From Didymodactylos carnosus (Eukaryota > Rotifera > Eurotatoria > Philodinida > Philodinidae), in the NCBI GenBank assembly GCA_905250885.1, contig CAJNOQ010001319.1, positions 1 through 33,153 of the forward strand: DNA of 33,153 nucleotides, in the 5' to 3' direction. The position numbers and the translations under genes were made by a program. Shown here one piece after another: positions 11,245-21,800 of the stretch (its first letter is position 1; each line of letters begins with the position of its first letter). The notes beneath the pieces are model-generated. The model worked only from the letters and a program-made list of their open reading frames with translations. It searched no databases and had not been told where the DNA came from.

Positions 11245-12675
11245 GCGAACAGTGTTTTTAATAGGAATTTTAAGCAAAGTGGATTTCTACAGTTTACTAC
11301 TGCATTTTCCATGTTTTCCCTGCTAAAAACAAAGTGGAAATCGAATTTTCAAGGTGGAAACCCATTTTGTTCAAGCGAGACCAAAGGCGGCGGAGCGTCA
11401 TGAAGCTAGGTGAGGCTCATAGTATTTTTTCTCCACTTCAGCGTACTTTTGTGAAACACGATTGCTAATGTTGAAGCATATAGCGAGAAAAGTAAAGCAT
11501 CCCCTGGCCTCGAGCACAAATCATGAGAAACATGTCGGCATGCTATTCTAGATGCTTAGACCTCGGTATTTCGGATTATAAATGCATTTTTTGGATTATA
11601 GATGGATTTGAAATCCAGAAGTCCAAAACATTTGTTTTCCGCCTTTCAATGTGGTCTTGTGACTCCTGTCAGAGACCGTGATAGACATATCGACACGCTG
11701 CTCCTCTGTTTTTATCATGGATTGTAATCAATAGAGAGGGAGTCTTCCTGTAAGTTTAAAGCGACTCCATCGTGTTTCACATTTTGATCCCGTAGGGATT
11801 GCATTGAAAGCTTTTATCGAAGGGTCAGGCCGAATATAAATCTTCTTGTTTAACGTCAGAAACACCAGAATAAATCAGTACGACACAGAAAGAATTAAAA
11901 GTACCAAAATTCAGTTTTCTCTGTTCATTCTTCGACGTGAATATAGAACAGATGCTGTTAAAATCAATAGCGTCCATCTTTTCCTTATACGTTGGTCAAA
12001 AACGGAGGGCTGGGAGATGGTACGAAGTTTGTCCCGAGATGCTTTTAGCTTACATACAAGGCTACAGCTCTCATTTTAGCTCGTTAGTCTTATTATAGTT
12101 GCGTACTTTTATATCTGTCACACTTTTAGCCCCTTAAATGTTTTACTACCTTTAGTCTCTCACACCCTTTACTCTTTTATTCCCTTTACTCCCTTGACTC
12201 CTTTTGCTCCCTTTACTTTTCTGTTTCATGCATATCAGAACTATTACCCTCACTCTCACTTTATAACTAAAAGTAGTAAAAGGAGTAAAGAGAGTAAACA
12301 ACTAAAGGATATACTCAGTCATGTATAGGTATAACTTTTTCATAACTAAAAAGATCTCGCGACAAACTTCGTACCTTCTCCCATCTCTGCAAAAACGCGC
12401 TATTCAAACGACTTTACATCATTATAAACCGAGCATGAGACAGCCACCACGACCAATATTTATAAGAGAAGTGCATATGTTCGTTCTCTCCAAGAACAGA
12501 AACTGAAACCGCATAAAAGGGCCTGAAAATCACATGTTTAAACAGAGTGTAAAGTCGAATCTAGGTGAGACTGAGCCTCAATTGAGCGAATCTAAGTGAG
12601 GCTCGAGCCTCACGGGTCTCAGTGGCTCCGCCGCCACTGAGCGAGACCCACTAATCATTAAAAACACTGCCAGCG
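11245..12675. mobile_element. Composite 1.4-kb inverted-repeat element
   Basis: CAGTGTTTTTAAT at 11250-11262 is inverted at 12657-12670, and GC-rich blocks with GCGAGACC, GGCGGCGGAG and GTGAGGCT near 11375-11420 recur inverted near 12575-12650. Inside, a second inverted pair GGGAGATGGTACGAAGTTTGT (about 12011-12031) and ACAAACTTCGTACCTTCTCCC (about 12362-12382) encloses a pyrimidine-rich TTTACTCCC-type minisatellite (12130-12225). It looks like nested foldbacks. The short frames 11846-12079 and 12321-12506 are not convincing genes. Confidence 0.5.
12130..12225 (+). repeat. Degenerate CCCTTTACTC minisatellite
   Basis: Repeated CTTTTAGCCCC, CCCTTTACTC, CCCTTTACTCCC and CCCTTTACTT units occur. 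A partial inverse (AGTAGTAAAAGGAGTAAAG) follows at about 12270-12290, so the tract can also fold back. Confidence 0.55.
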
Positions 12676-12984
12676 AAATTGATGATTTCCATCGAAAACG
12701 TGAAATTGAGTTTCTTGCTCAGCTAGATAGGCCAAAGTTTCCGCTTTCAGAATATGTGTCGCTTTCTACAAAAGAACTATTTTTGCATGAGCTTTTGAGA
12801 GGTTTTCTATTAGTCACTTCGGTTTTCAGCCATTTTTTAGCTATTTTTCCTTAGTTATCGTGGATAAAAAATCGCATAATTTTGAGTAGTAAAGATGTTT
12901 ACTTAATGTACTATTCCCTAATCATAATATCTGCTACACTATTTTTGTCAGATATTCATTAGCTTTTCTATCGATAAATCGATA

Positions 12985-13052
12985 ATTGGCTCCTTCTTTC
13001 TTTTACTCTCATAGATGATATTCTATGAGAGTAAAAGAAAGAAGAAGCCAAT
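12985..13052. repeat. Perfect-type hairpin, 31-bp arms, 6-base loop
   Basis: The left arm 12985-13015 and right arm 13022-13052 pair with one mismatch (GGCTCCTT against AAGAAGCC); the loop is TGATAT. The arms contain TTTCTTTTACTCTCATAGA. The size suits a pre-miRNA-like hairpin or a tiny foldback remnant, but nothing shows it is expressed. Confidence 0.75.
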
Positions 13053-15091
13053 CACATATCACGTCTCCGGCGCCACAATACATATGTTTCAGTCTGCCGG
13101 CGATAGGTAGTTACCATTTCTCAATAAATCTGTCCTCATTTCAGAATGGAATGGGATCTACTTAGACGTTTATGCATAAAGATAGTCAGAAAAATCAAAG
13201 AGACCACCAGCATTACTTATTAGTCAAAAGAAGAGCAATTATATTGGTCCATATTTTAATATTGCCGTACTGACCATTTGAATTGCCGCTTTCTGCCATC
13301 ATTGTGGTCGTATTCACAGCAACATACACTAAGTGAAGACAGTAGATTAGCGAATTGCAAGGTGCATAAAGGTCTAAGTTTAGAAGCCGTGTATTTGAAG
13401 ACCTCGTATTTTAATTATTTATTAAGGTTTAAACGACAAAACTTTTCCAACTAACGGGATCTCTTAAATTTAAAATTTTTCTCTCCTTGTACGGCAAATT
13501 TATATCTCGCGATCTAAGCGTTTTTCAGATCAATGGCCGATAGACTGTTTTAAAAAAGTTACACGTAATTCAACCGGTTATATCTGAATAGAAAAAACTT
13601 TCTTTTTGCTTCATATATATGTATCACATTCCTATATTAAACCTTAGATCTGGTGTCACTATGCTCTTCAATCTTGTTTAACGTTTTTCTCAGAACATGG
13701 CTTTAGCGGAGCAAAATTGTATCTCCTCATAGACGAGTCATCGTACAACCTTCGTTCTTGTTTTATTTTGAAGCTAAGACATTTATCTAAATTTTGTCCA
13801 TAGAGATTTTTGAATTTCGTTTTCTTTGCAGAGATATGTGGCAAATACTCCGCTGAATTAGGGTTATTTTCAGAGCTCTGATTTAAAACACACATAGGGA
13901 ATGAACGGAAGCGAAATTCAAAAAATGCTTCGGATAAATTTTAGATTTAGGTGTCTATTTTTATTTAAGACCGCCCGCAGCATTCTGCTCTTTCTACCAA
14001 CAAAGGCTATACATTTTTGTTAAGAGCCCCATCTTGCCCGTTGTCACACAAACACGGCAACGCTTCAACGTTTCGAGCTCAACTTTTTAACATAAGTTAT
14101 GTACATAGTAAGCATTAATTCCTGTAAGCGCCACCGAAATCCTATGTGAAATAAAAAAGTTATTTTCCTTGGGGGGAGGCTCCTTTAAGTCAGTTGCTTC
14201 CTGAATCAATGACCAAATGAACAATGTTCACATACTTCAAGAAGTCTGCCTACAGATACAAAACTATGCTTAAAAAACAGCGGATGAGTTCAAATCATCG
14301 CCAGCAATGACCGGTATAGATATAAGCAATATGCCCGTTTCATTGCAAACTGACAAATACTAATTTTTTTAAATGAATTGAAATTGTATGTCTCGTACAA
14401 CAACGAAAATATGAAGAATAGGCGAAGATCATTGCATCAGCATAAATAACTAAGAAAAAAGGGATATAAGGAAGAGAGATGAGATATTTCGGATCAGATA
14501 ACGACGGAGATTCGAATTTATGATAGAAATAGAAATAGTCAAATATTTCAACAGTGAATTGAAACGATTGATAGCCAAATTCTGAAATAAAACAGAAAAT
14601 AATCTTTCGATATACGTCGAAGATTGTAACGGACGAAGAAGAAAGTGTTGAATTGACATGAAAGGTGTTCAGATTTCAATTGAATTGAAACGGTGTATCA
14701 TAGAAAAGACGCTCAATGTGAGAGTCTGTCAAAAATTGATGGGTTCATTGTCAGACAGACTTAAAATATTTTTTTATTGAAAGATATTGATAATTAATGT
14801 AATAATAGTAAATAATAGTAACTATTGAAAGATGAAAAAAAACTAAAGATACAAAAAAACATGTATGCTCTTTGGTATCCACGCCAACATCTTTTATTTT
14901 TTGTTTTTGTAGTGTGTGTTATCAAAGAAGAAGAAAAAAAAAAGTAAAAAAAAAAATTAAATAACATACTTTATTAGTTAGTTAAGAAATAAAATAACAT
15001 AAGAATGAAGATTAAACAACTGTTCACTGACATACATTTGTGTTTCAACAGTAATGAAACGTTTATTCTATATACAAACAAAATAGCACAT

Positions 15092-15112
15092 ACACACACA
15101 CACACACACACA
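15092..15112 (+). repeat. (AC)n microsatellite
   Basis: About ten AC units lie in an A-rich stretch (14830-15650), with a shorter AC run near 15199-15209. Confidence 0.9.
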
Positions 15113-16262
15113 AGATGGACATCAAAAATTATCACGGCAATAATATATATTTAATTCATTCGTGTTGTAGTTCTTATCAAGTAACACAGCTCTAAACAAC
15201 ACACACACACAAAAGCAAGAAATTCAGCATGGATATATTTTTCTTTGAGCAAATAAAACACAATTTATTAGTGTATAAAAACAAAAAAATGCAAAAAGAG
15301 CAGATCTATACTGAAATGTACTAAAAAAACACGCATAAACGTTTTTTTGGTTTGGAGAAAAAAAAAAAGAAGAAAAAATAATCATCGTTAGTTTAATTGT
15401 GCTTTTTTTTGTTTTCAATCGATCGTTATTGTGAGATGAAATAGACAAATAAAATACACAATAATGGTTTATTAATATAAATTCTTCGAATAAAATTTAA
15501 AATAAAAAAAGATAATTTGTTTGTACTATAATAATATAAGGAATAATAACAAATGGATTATGAATTATGAAAAGTGTATTATAGAATAAATATCGAACAA
15601 ATAAAAACAAAATATTGATTGCATATTTATTAAAAGAACAAAACAACAAAAACGTGATGGTCAAAATTCAAATGTAAATATATAAATATGGTAACGTATT
15701 TGTTCAGACTCATCTCTATACAGCACTCAGTTTTACACCTAAAATAAAAATAAAGCAAATTAACAGATTAATTTGAGTGTTTAGAATCCGATATATTGTG
15801 CATAGGGAAATGTGATACTTTCCTAGCATTATTACGTTCTCAAATCATCAATATTCCTCAATTCATAAAAAGAAAGTTGCATCATCTCTAAAAGAATATG
15901 AATTTAGCGCAGCTCTTTCTATATTAAGTCACACTATCGAATATATAGCGACTATGTAATGGAAAGTGAAAAGACGAATAAAACTAGCAGAACGTTTATG
16001 TCTACTTTTTACTTTTAAGCATCATCTGTACATTTCCTCACCTACGCACTGTTTGAATACAAACCAATTTTCGCCATTAGCAAGCACAAAAAATTTATTA
16101 GCAAATAAGCCGGTTAGAAGGCAAAATAGTGCAGCAACGCAAAAAATAAAAACACCCTGTTCAATTAGAATAGATGATTTTCTAACTTTCTTTTTCTAAC
16201 AACTTCCTCGTTTGACGATGCACAACAATATCAGTGAATAATAGCCGTTATGATTATGTAAT

Positions 16263-16286
16263 AAACAAACAAACAAACAAACAAAA
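16263..16286 (+). repeat. (AAAC)n microsatellite
   Basis: Five to six AAAC units in a row. Confidence 0.85.
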
Positions 16287-16431
16287 ACATGCTTTGTTTT
16301 TTACCGACTAAAGATACTTTCACAAGTGCTAAGATTTTGCTATATACAAAATAACACTGTTTACTTTCTTGTCGTATTTCTTGCAAGATTCTTGTCTCTT
16401 GTCATTTCAGAAAGGAATCTTTAAGAGTATT

Positions 16432-17047
16432 CCCTCTTTTTTCACTTTGTTGTCAAATGCGAAGCACACGTTCGATCGAACCCAAATTTATACCACAGAC
16501 AGAAGAGCGAAAAAGAAAATCAGTATATTTTTTCTCAGCATTTTGTGACATGATCTTCTATGGGTGTCCTGAAAAACTCCAGTTTTTATCCAGTTACATT
16601 ATAATCCCTCGAAAAAGTGATTCGATCGAGTCGAAATTTTACCATAGATACTCGAGATCCTATCTCAGATTAGATGTTTTGTTCCGAAAAATATGCTTTT
16701 CTTCTCGAGATATACGAAAAATGCCGAAATCACTGAAAAAAACTGACTCTTCCTGCGTAATTTTCAGCATTTTTCATACATCTCGAGAAGAAGAGCATAT
16801 TTTTCGGAACAAAACATCTAATCTGAGATAGGATCTCGAGTATCTGTGGTAAAATTTCGACTCGATCGAACCATTTTTTCGAGGGATTATAATGTGACTG
16901 GATAAAAACTGGAGTTTTCCAGGACACCCATAGAAGATCATGTCACAAAATGCTGAGTAAAAATATATCGATTTTCTTTTTCGCTCTTCTATCTCTGGTA
17001 TAAATTTGAGCTCGATCGAACGTGGGGAACAAGATGAAAAAAGAGGG
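16432..17047. mobile_element. 0.6-kb near-perfect foldback element
   Basis: Left arm about 16432-16735 and right arm about 16756-17047 pair almost throughout. Core landmarks are CGTTCGATCGAAC, GGGTGTCCTG, CTCGAGATCCTATCTC and GTTCCGAAAAATATGC with their inverses. A CCCTCTTTTTTCA block extends the arms outward beyond a small indel. CGATCG and CTCGAG motifs recur. No coding capacity; the mirrored frames at 16457-16831 and 16730-16927 result from symmetry. Confidence 0.85.
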
Positions 17048-18822
17048 CGGGAATATCCTTACGTTTGTCTTGATAGATCAGACAACATTCTTCCTTTATT
17101 TTTTTGTTGATTTTTCATCTTTTTTCGCAAAAGATTGTTGTCTGAAATGGCAAGACTCGTTGACGATAAAGTCACCAATTTGTTCAGTCGACCCCAATGC
17201 TATATATAAGTTATATAACATAACTCCATAGCTAGATATCTGTAAAAATTCGTTTAAATCTCACAAGATTCTTGTCGAGAGATAATCGAGTCTTTATATG
17301 TTGTGTGCCTGTATTGGCGTCAGAGCAGCTAGCTCCCATATATATGAAAAGAAAACAAATTGATATGCATTCTTTCTGTTTTGCAAGACTGATTGAGAAG
17401 CTTATACAGACAAGAATCTTGTTCCAGGTTTTCTTAGAAAAAGTGACAAACCTTGGATAATACACTTGCGTGGTAACAACCTAGCAACGGAAAATGAATC
17501 GTTTTAGACCTTGAGAGAGAGAGTTATCTGGTTATTTTTGACTAATCTAAGATGGAATTTAATAGAATTCTCAAAATCTAGATTAAAAATTTAAAATCGC
17601 CTATAACTCAGTAGTCATTAAGCATTTTCAAGGATGATGAACTTCACAGGCAACTTCAACGTGGTTCTCATATGTAAAATCGTGACATTTTTGAAAAAAA
17701 ATTCAAAGGATTTCTTAAATTATTTTTTTAAATTCCTCATTTACTAACATTTCTGCCTGAAAAAAGTGTAATAAAATTCTGATTAGAAGTGGCAAGATAA
17801 GAATCTTGTCTGCGAACACCTTCTTGCCTCGACGGACAAGATAACGCTACGAGATCCTTGTCTATCGATGCAAGATAGTAATTACAGACAAGATTCTTAT
17901 AAGTAAGTCATTTGTCTCTAAATGCAAGGAACAAGATTCTTGTTTTGTTGAACCACAAGTTTCTCGACTAGTGTAAGAATTACAAGACCAAGATTCTTGA
18001 AGAAAATTTATGACAAAATGTCTGTCTTGTGATTTCAGTCAAGAATCAGTCTCATAACTCTTGACTGAAATCACAAAATAAAAATTTTAGCCAAGAATCT
18101 TGAGATAAAAGTACATATATAATACTTGCAAAGATTCTTAGTTGAAATAATCAGAAATAAAAATCTTGCAAGAAATACAACAAGAAGGTAGACGAGTGAA
18201 ACCCTTCAGTACCAAACAGACACACTCAGATCGAACAGATATTAGAAAATAATTCGTAAAAAAACGTCATATTAAAGATCTAGTTATCAATGAATATATA
18301 AATATCTAGTTTATAATCATTAATATAAATATTCTATGTGACAGAATCGCTACACACATCATCGTTACTTGTTGGTTAGAGATGATAAAACTAGCGACAC
18401 AGTTAGCTAGAGATAGAGTATCATAAGTATATTACAGTCTAGTTTGAAAGAAGGTGTAAACTCATTATCAAAACTTATAACAGTTTTGTTCAATGAGTGT
18501 TTTTACTCATCGATTCGATGAAGAGATCTCTTACCAGATGGAGATGTTTTTGCTTCGTTAACTATGAGAGAGTCGAATAAATCAGAAAAGTTATAGATTT
18601 TTCAATAAATTTTTTAAGTAGAAGAATCTTTTTAATCAGACGGATTATTATTATGCACTCAGAATAGAATCAGAAAAAATAATAAAAAGATCGAAGTAAA
18701 ACGAAATAATGCTACATACTATGTAAAAAACCAAATCATTAACTGAGAACATTAAAAAAAAAAGAGAGTCACAACTACTAATTATATTAGCAAATAGAGA
18801 AGAAGAAAAAAAAGAATAGATT
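17048..18822. other. 3' flank of the PDZ-LIM gene, no gene seen
   Basis: The palindrome cluster is described separately. The remainder, 18201-18822, is AT-rich and probably 3' UTR of the minus-strand gene. Confidence 0.4.
18027..18076. repeat. Hairpin with perfect 18-bp arms
   Basis: TTGTGATTTCAGTCAAGA (18027-18044) pairs perfectly with 18059-18076 around a 14-base loop, within the CAAGAATCTTG cluster. Confidence 0.75.
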
Positions 18823-18881
18823 TTATAAAATAGAATGTCGAACCCGATGGAGACGATACTCTGTATATTGAACTAATGCTG
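18823..18881 (-). CDS. Exon 16 (putative): C-terminal tail
   Basis: After the phase-1 GTACGT donor at 19717, an acceptor TTTTTTAG at 18882 opens a frame encoding AALVQYTEYRLHRVRHSIL and then TAA. The start could shift by one codon because of a CAG repeat at the acceptor. It keeps the whole model in frame. The terminal S-I-L fits a class I PDZ ligand. Weak point: the 836-base intron was searched by eye only and other acceptors exist. A variant ATTAAA signal lies at 18631-18636 on this strand. Confidence 0.5.
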
Positions 18882-21800
18882 CTAAAAAATAAAAATAAAA
18901 TGGGACCAGTAAATTATGATATAAGGAAGGAGTAGAAAGCAAGTCATTTCTAATAACTATGCATAATTTATCTAAAAATATACACCATCTACGAAAAACT
19001 AAGAAATTATTGTATACTCATTATAATAGAGGTTAATTAAAACATGCTACTTATGAAAAATATATTTAGAAAAACTTAATTTTTTGAAAACATGTTGAAC
19101 GGAGAAAAAAATTATATTACGTATGAAATTTAATTCAACGTTCAATTCATATTATTATTACTATTTTAACAGTTTTTATTAATAATAATAATTTTTAATT
19201 AGGAAAAATATTGACAACTAGTGGAAGTAAAAATATTTTTCTAATTTGATATTAATTTGAAAATTGATTTTTATGCACACACTTTTATCTAGTAAGTCTA
19301 AATGTGATGAAACTCTTCAACATTTTTGTTAATAGTTCAGTTAAAAAAAATCTAATAAAATGGCAATGGACATATTCTGCTAAACATCATATTACAGAAC
19401 ATATATGATTTTGAAATTCATTATTTTATAATTTCTACGTATAGAAAGTGCTTGTGCATAATATAGAGAGAACAATTTGAAATTAAAGCATTAAAAATTT
19501 GTTGGCAATTAATAAATATTATATCAGAAAATTTAAAAATAATAATAGGGAAAAAAATAACAATTGTGAACAAATATATATTTTATTATCTTACGTTTGA
19601 TCTCCATGCACCTAAAGAGAAGAGAAATAGAAGAAAAAAAAAATTCTTACAAAATTGTTCTGTAAAAATAGAGAATCAAATCAGAAAAATAGAAAAAGAT
19701 GAAATTATAATACGTACCATTATCATCCGAAAAACAATTTTGACAATGTAAACGTTGATTTCTGACTCGAACATCGGTTCCTTCAGCACCCGTTGATAAT
19801 TGTGTATTACATACACAACAACGAAAACATTCAATATGATAATAGAGTCCAAGACTTTCAATGACCATAGCTGAACCTTGTCCTTGAAATAAAAAATAAA
19901 ATAGGAAAAAAATTTTTAAATATTTTATTTTTATTTTAAACTTTAACTCTCATCTCTCCAGTCCAATGGCCACTGGAATCAGATTCCTCATTGCATCTGT
20001 GCCCCATATTAGTAGAGCATTAGACAGCGTGTCCAAGACTATCACGCGACCGCCGTTGGCGGGATTCGAACTCCATATCTTTCAAGTATGTTGTCTGCCC
20101 ACTAACCGACTGACGAGGGAACATATCCAATAGTCAAATCGCTAGAGACTTGAAACACGGTGAACTATAGGTTATTTTTGGTGCTGAATCCAAATATCAA
20201 TACGAGAGTGGCTAATACGGGCTCTGAGACTCGATTTTCTAGGAAACCAGGTTTTACACGGTCAAAAGCCTTTTTTGATCCACCCGTCTTGTAGAGCACA
20301 CCAAACCACTTATAGGACAGTAGTTTTTTCTCTTCTGGACCGACTTTTTGTTGAATTCTAGGCTTAGTTTTGATTTTTTAACTTTCGGTATGCGCCTTCT
20401 TTCAGATCAGAAATCGACATACTTTAGATTCTAGCAGGACAGATGCTTTTTATTTAACGCGAAGAGACCTCTGTCCTTTTGTCAAATTGAGTCTCAAAGT
20501 CCATATTAGCCACTCTCGTATCGATATTCGGATTCAGCACCAAAAATAACCTATAGTCCACTATGTTTCAAGGCTCTAGCGATTTGATAGTTGAATATGC
20601 TCCCTCGTGAACCGAGCTGTCCGACAAATACTTTGATCCTTGCCGAAAAGGCCGAGAAATGAGTACATATTTTGTAAATAATAACAAGAATAGAAAATTT
20701 TACCAAGTTCATCGTTGCATTTTGAACATCTTAATTTACCACTAACCGATAATACACGACTTTTTGTTGGAGATATACTAAAAAGATTATGAATACACAA
20801 TTATGAAATTAGATCACAAAATGATCAGAATAACTTGATTAATATAACAAAACTATATAAAACATACTCATTTAATCGCTGTTTTTGTTTCATCGATGAT
20901 TGATAATCATTTTTACCAGTAAGATAATCATATGAGTAAGATTCTGTTAATAATCTGTTATTATTATTCAAATCTTGACGATAGAGTTGCTGTTGGTGAT
21001 GAGGATAATGTTGTGATGCTAATGTAGAACGTCTTCTATCTAAACTAAATGGTACATGTCCTTCACTATTTGCTGCTGACAACGTTGATATAAACATTTC
21101 TTGTCCACTGTTATGTACAGAATGAAATTCGTTCGTGGTTTGTGGACGTTGCTCTGTTGTATATTTTATTTTATGTTCATCATCGCTAATTATCCATGAT
21201 TGATCATCAAAATTTGTTTTTCTTGGTACTTTATTTAGTTGTGTTAATAATGTTTTGCTAAAATACGAAAAAAACAAAAATATCAAGTAAAATTATTTGA
21301 GTGTCATTTATAATTTAGAGAAATTTAGTATTGTTCACTACAAGCATGCTCGAACATAGTCCATACCTATTTGTTCGTTTAATGTCATTGGTTGTTGTAT
21401 CACCAACATTAATTGTTACTCTTTTCTGTGGTTGATTCGTGGTTAAAAACTGTTTATCTGTTTGTAGACGATGTTGTTGACGATTATGAAAGTGAGGTTG
21501 TTGTTGAGGCGATAACATGGCAAATCTTAGTTCATTTATATTTTTATCTTGTAAATATGCGTCAGCTGTCTCTGATCGTTGTTGTTGATGATGATGATGG
21601 TGATGATGATGATTATTTGATGATAAATCCTGTACAGATCGTTTTATATAACTCGATATTGGTCTGGTTGTTAATGGTAATGATTGTTTGTGCAAAGAAG
21701 AAGTTGATGAATAGGGATTTAAATAATGAATAACACGTTCATTAGGATTTATGTGTAAACCGTATGTCTGTTTAGAATTCAATAATAAATCATTCGGAGG

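Larger units (their letters stand above)
13053..16431. other. AT-rich intergenic stretch, no supported gene
   Basis: The stretch is low-complexity with A-rich runs and microsatellites. Open frames such as 13668-13895 (minus) lack recognisable domains or supporting splice context. Confidence 0.45.
16381..18200. repeat. Cluster of CAAGA(A)TCTTG palindromes
   Basis: At least ten variants of CAAGATTCTTG or CAAGAATCTTG occur, for example near 16384, 17263, 17410, 17797, 17888, 17932, 17990, 18092, 18128 and 18163, irregularly spaced. Much of 17050-18200 outside these has no other recognisable content. Confidence 0.6.

Noticed and set aside
13668-13895. 75-codon minus-strand frame
   Set aside because: There is no recognisable similarity, no splice context and the length is expected by chance.
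16381-18200. CRISPR-like array of CAAGAATCTTG repeats
   Set aside because: Units are too short, variable and irregularly spaced, and the DNA is eukaryotic.
20037-20118. Candidate tRNA-Phe gene on the minus strand
   Set aside because: A and B boxes and an anticodon loop are visible, but the T stem and acceptor stem do not pair and a body with an A-rich tail follows, so it is a SINE head.
21413-21733. 106-codon plus-strand frame rich in Asp and Val
   Set aside because: It is the antisense of exon 12, including the poly-His run.
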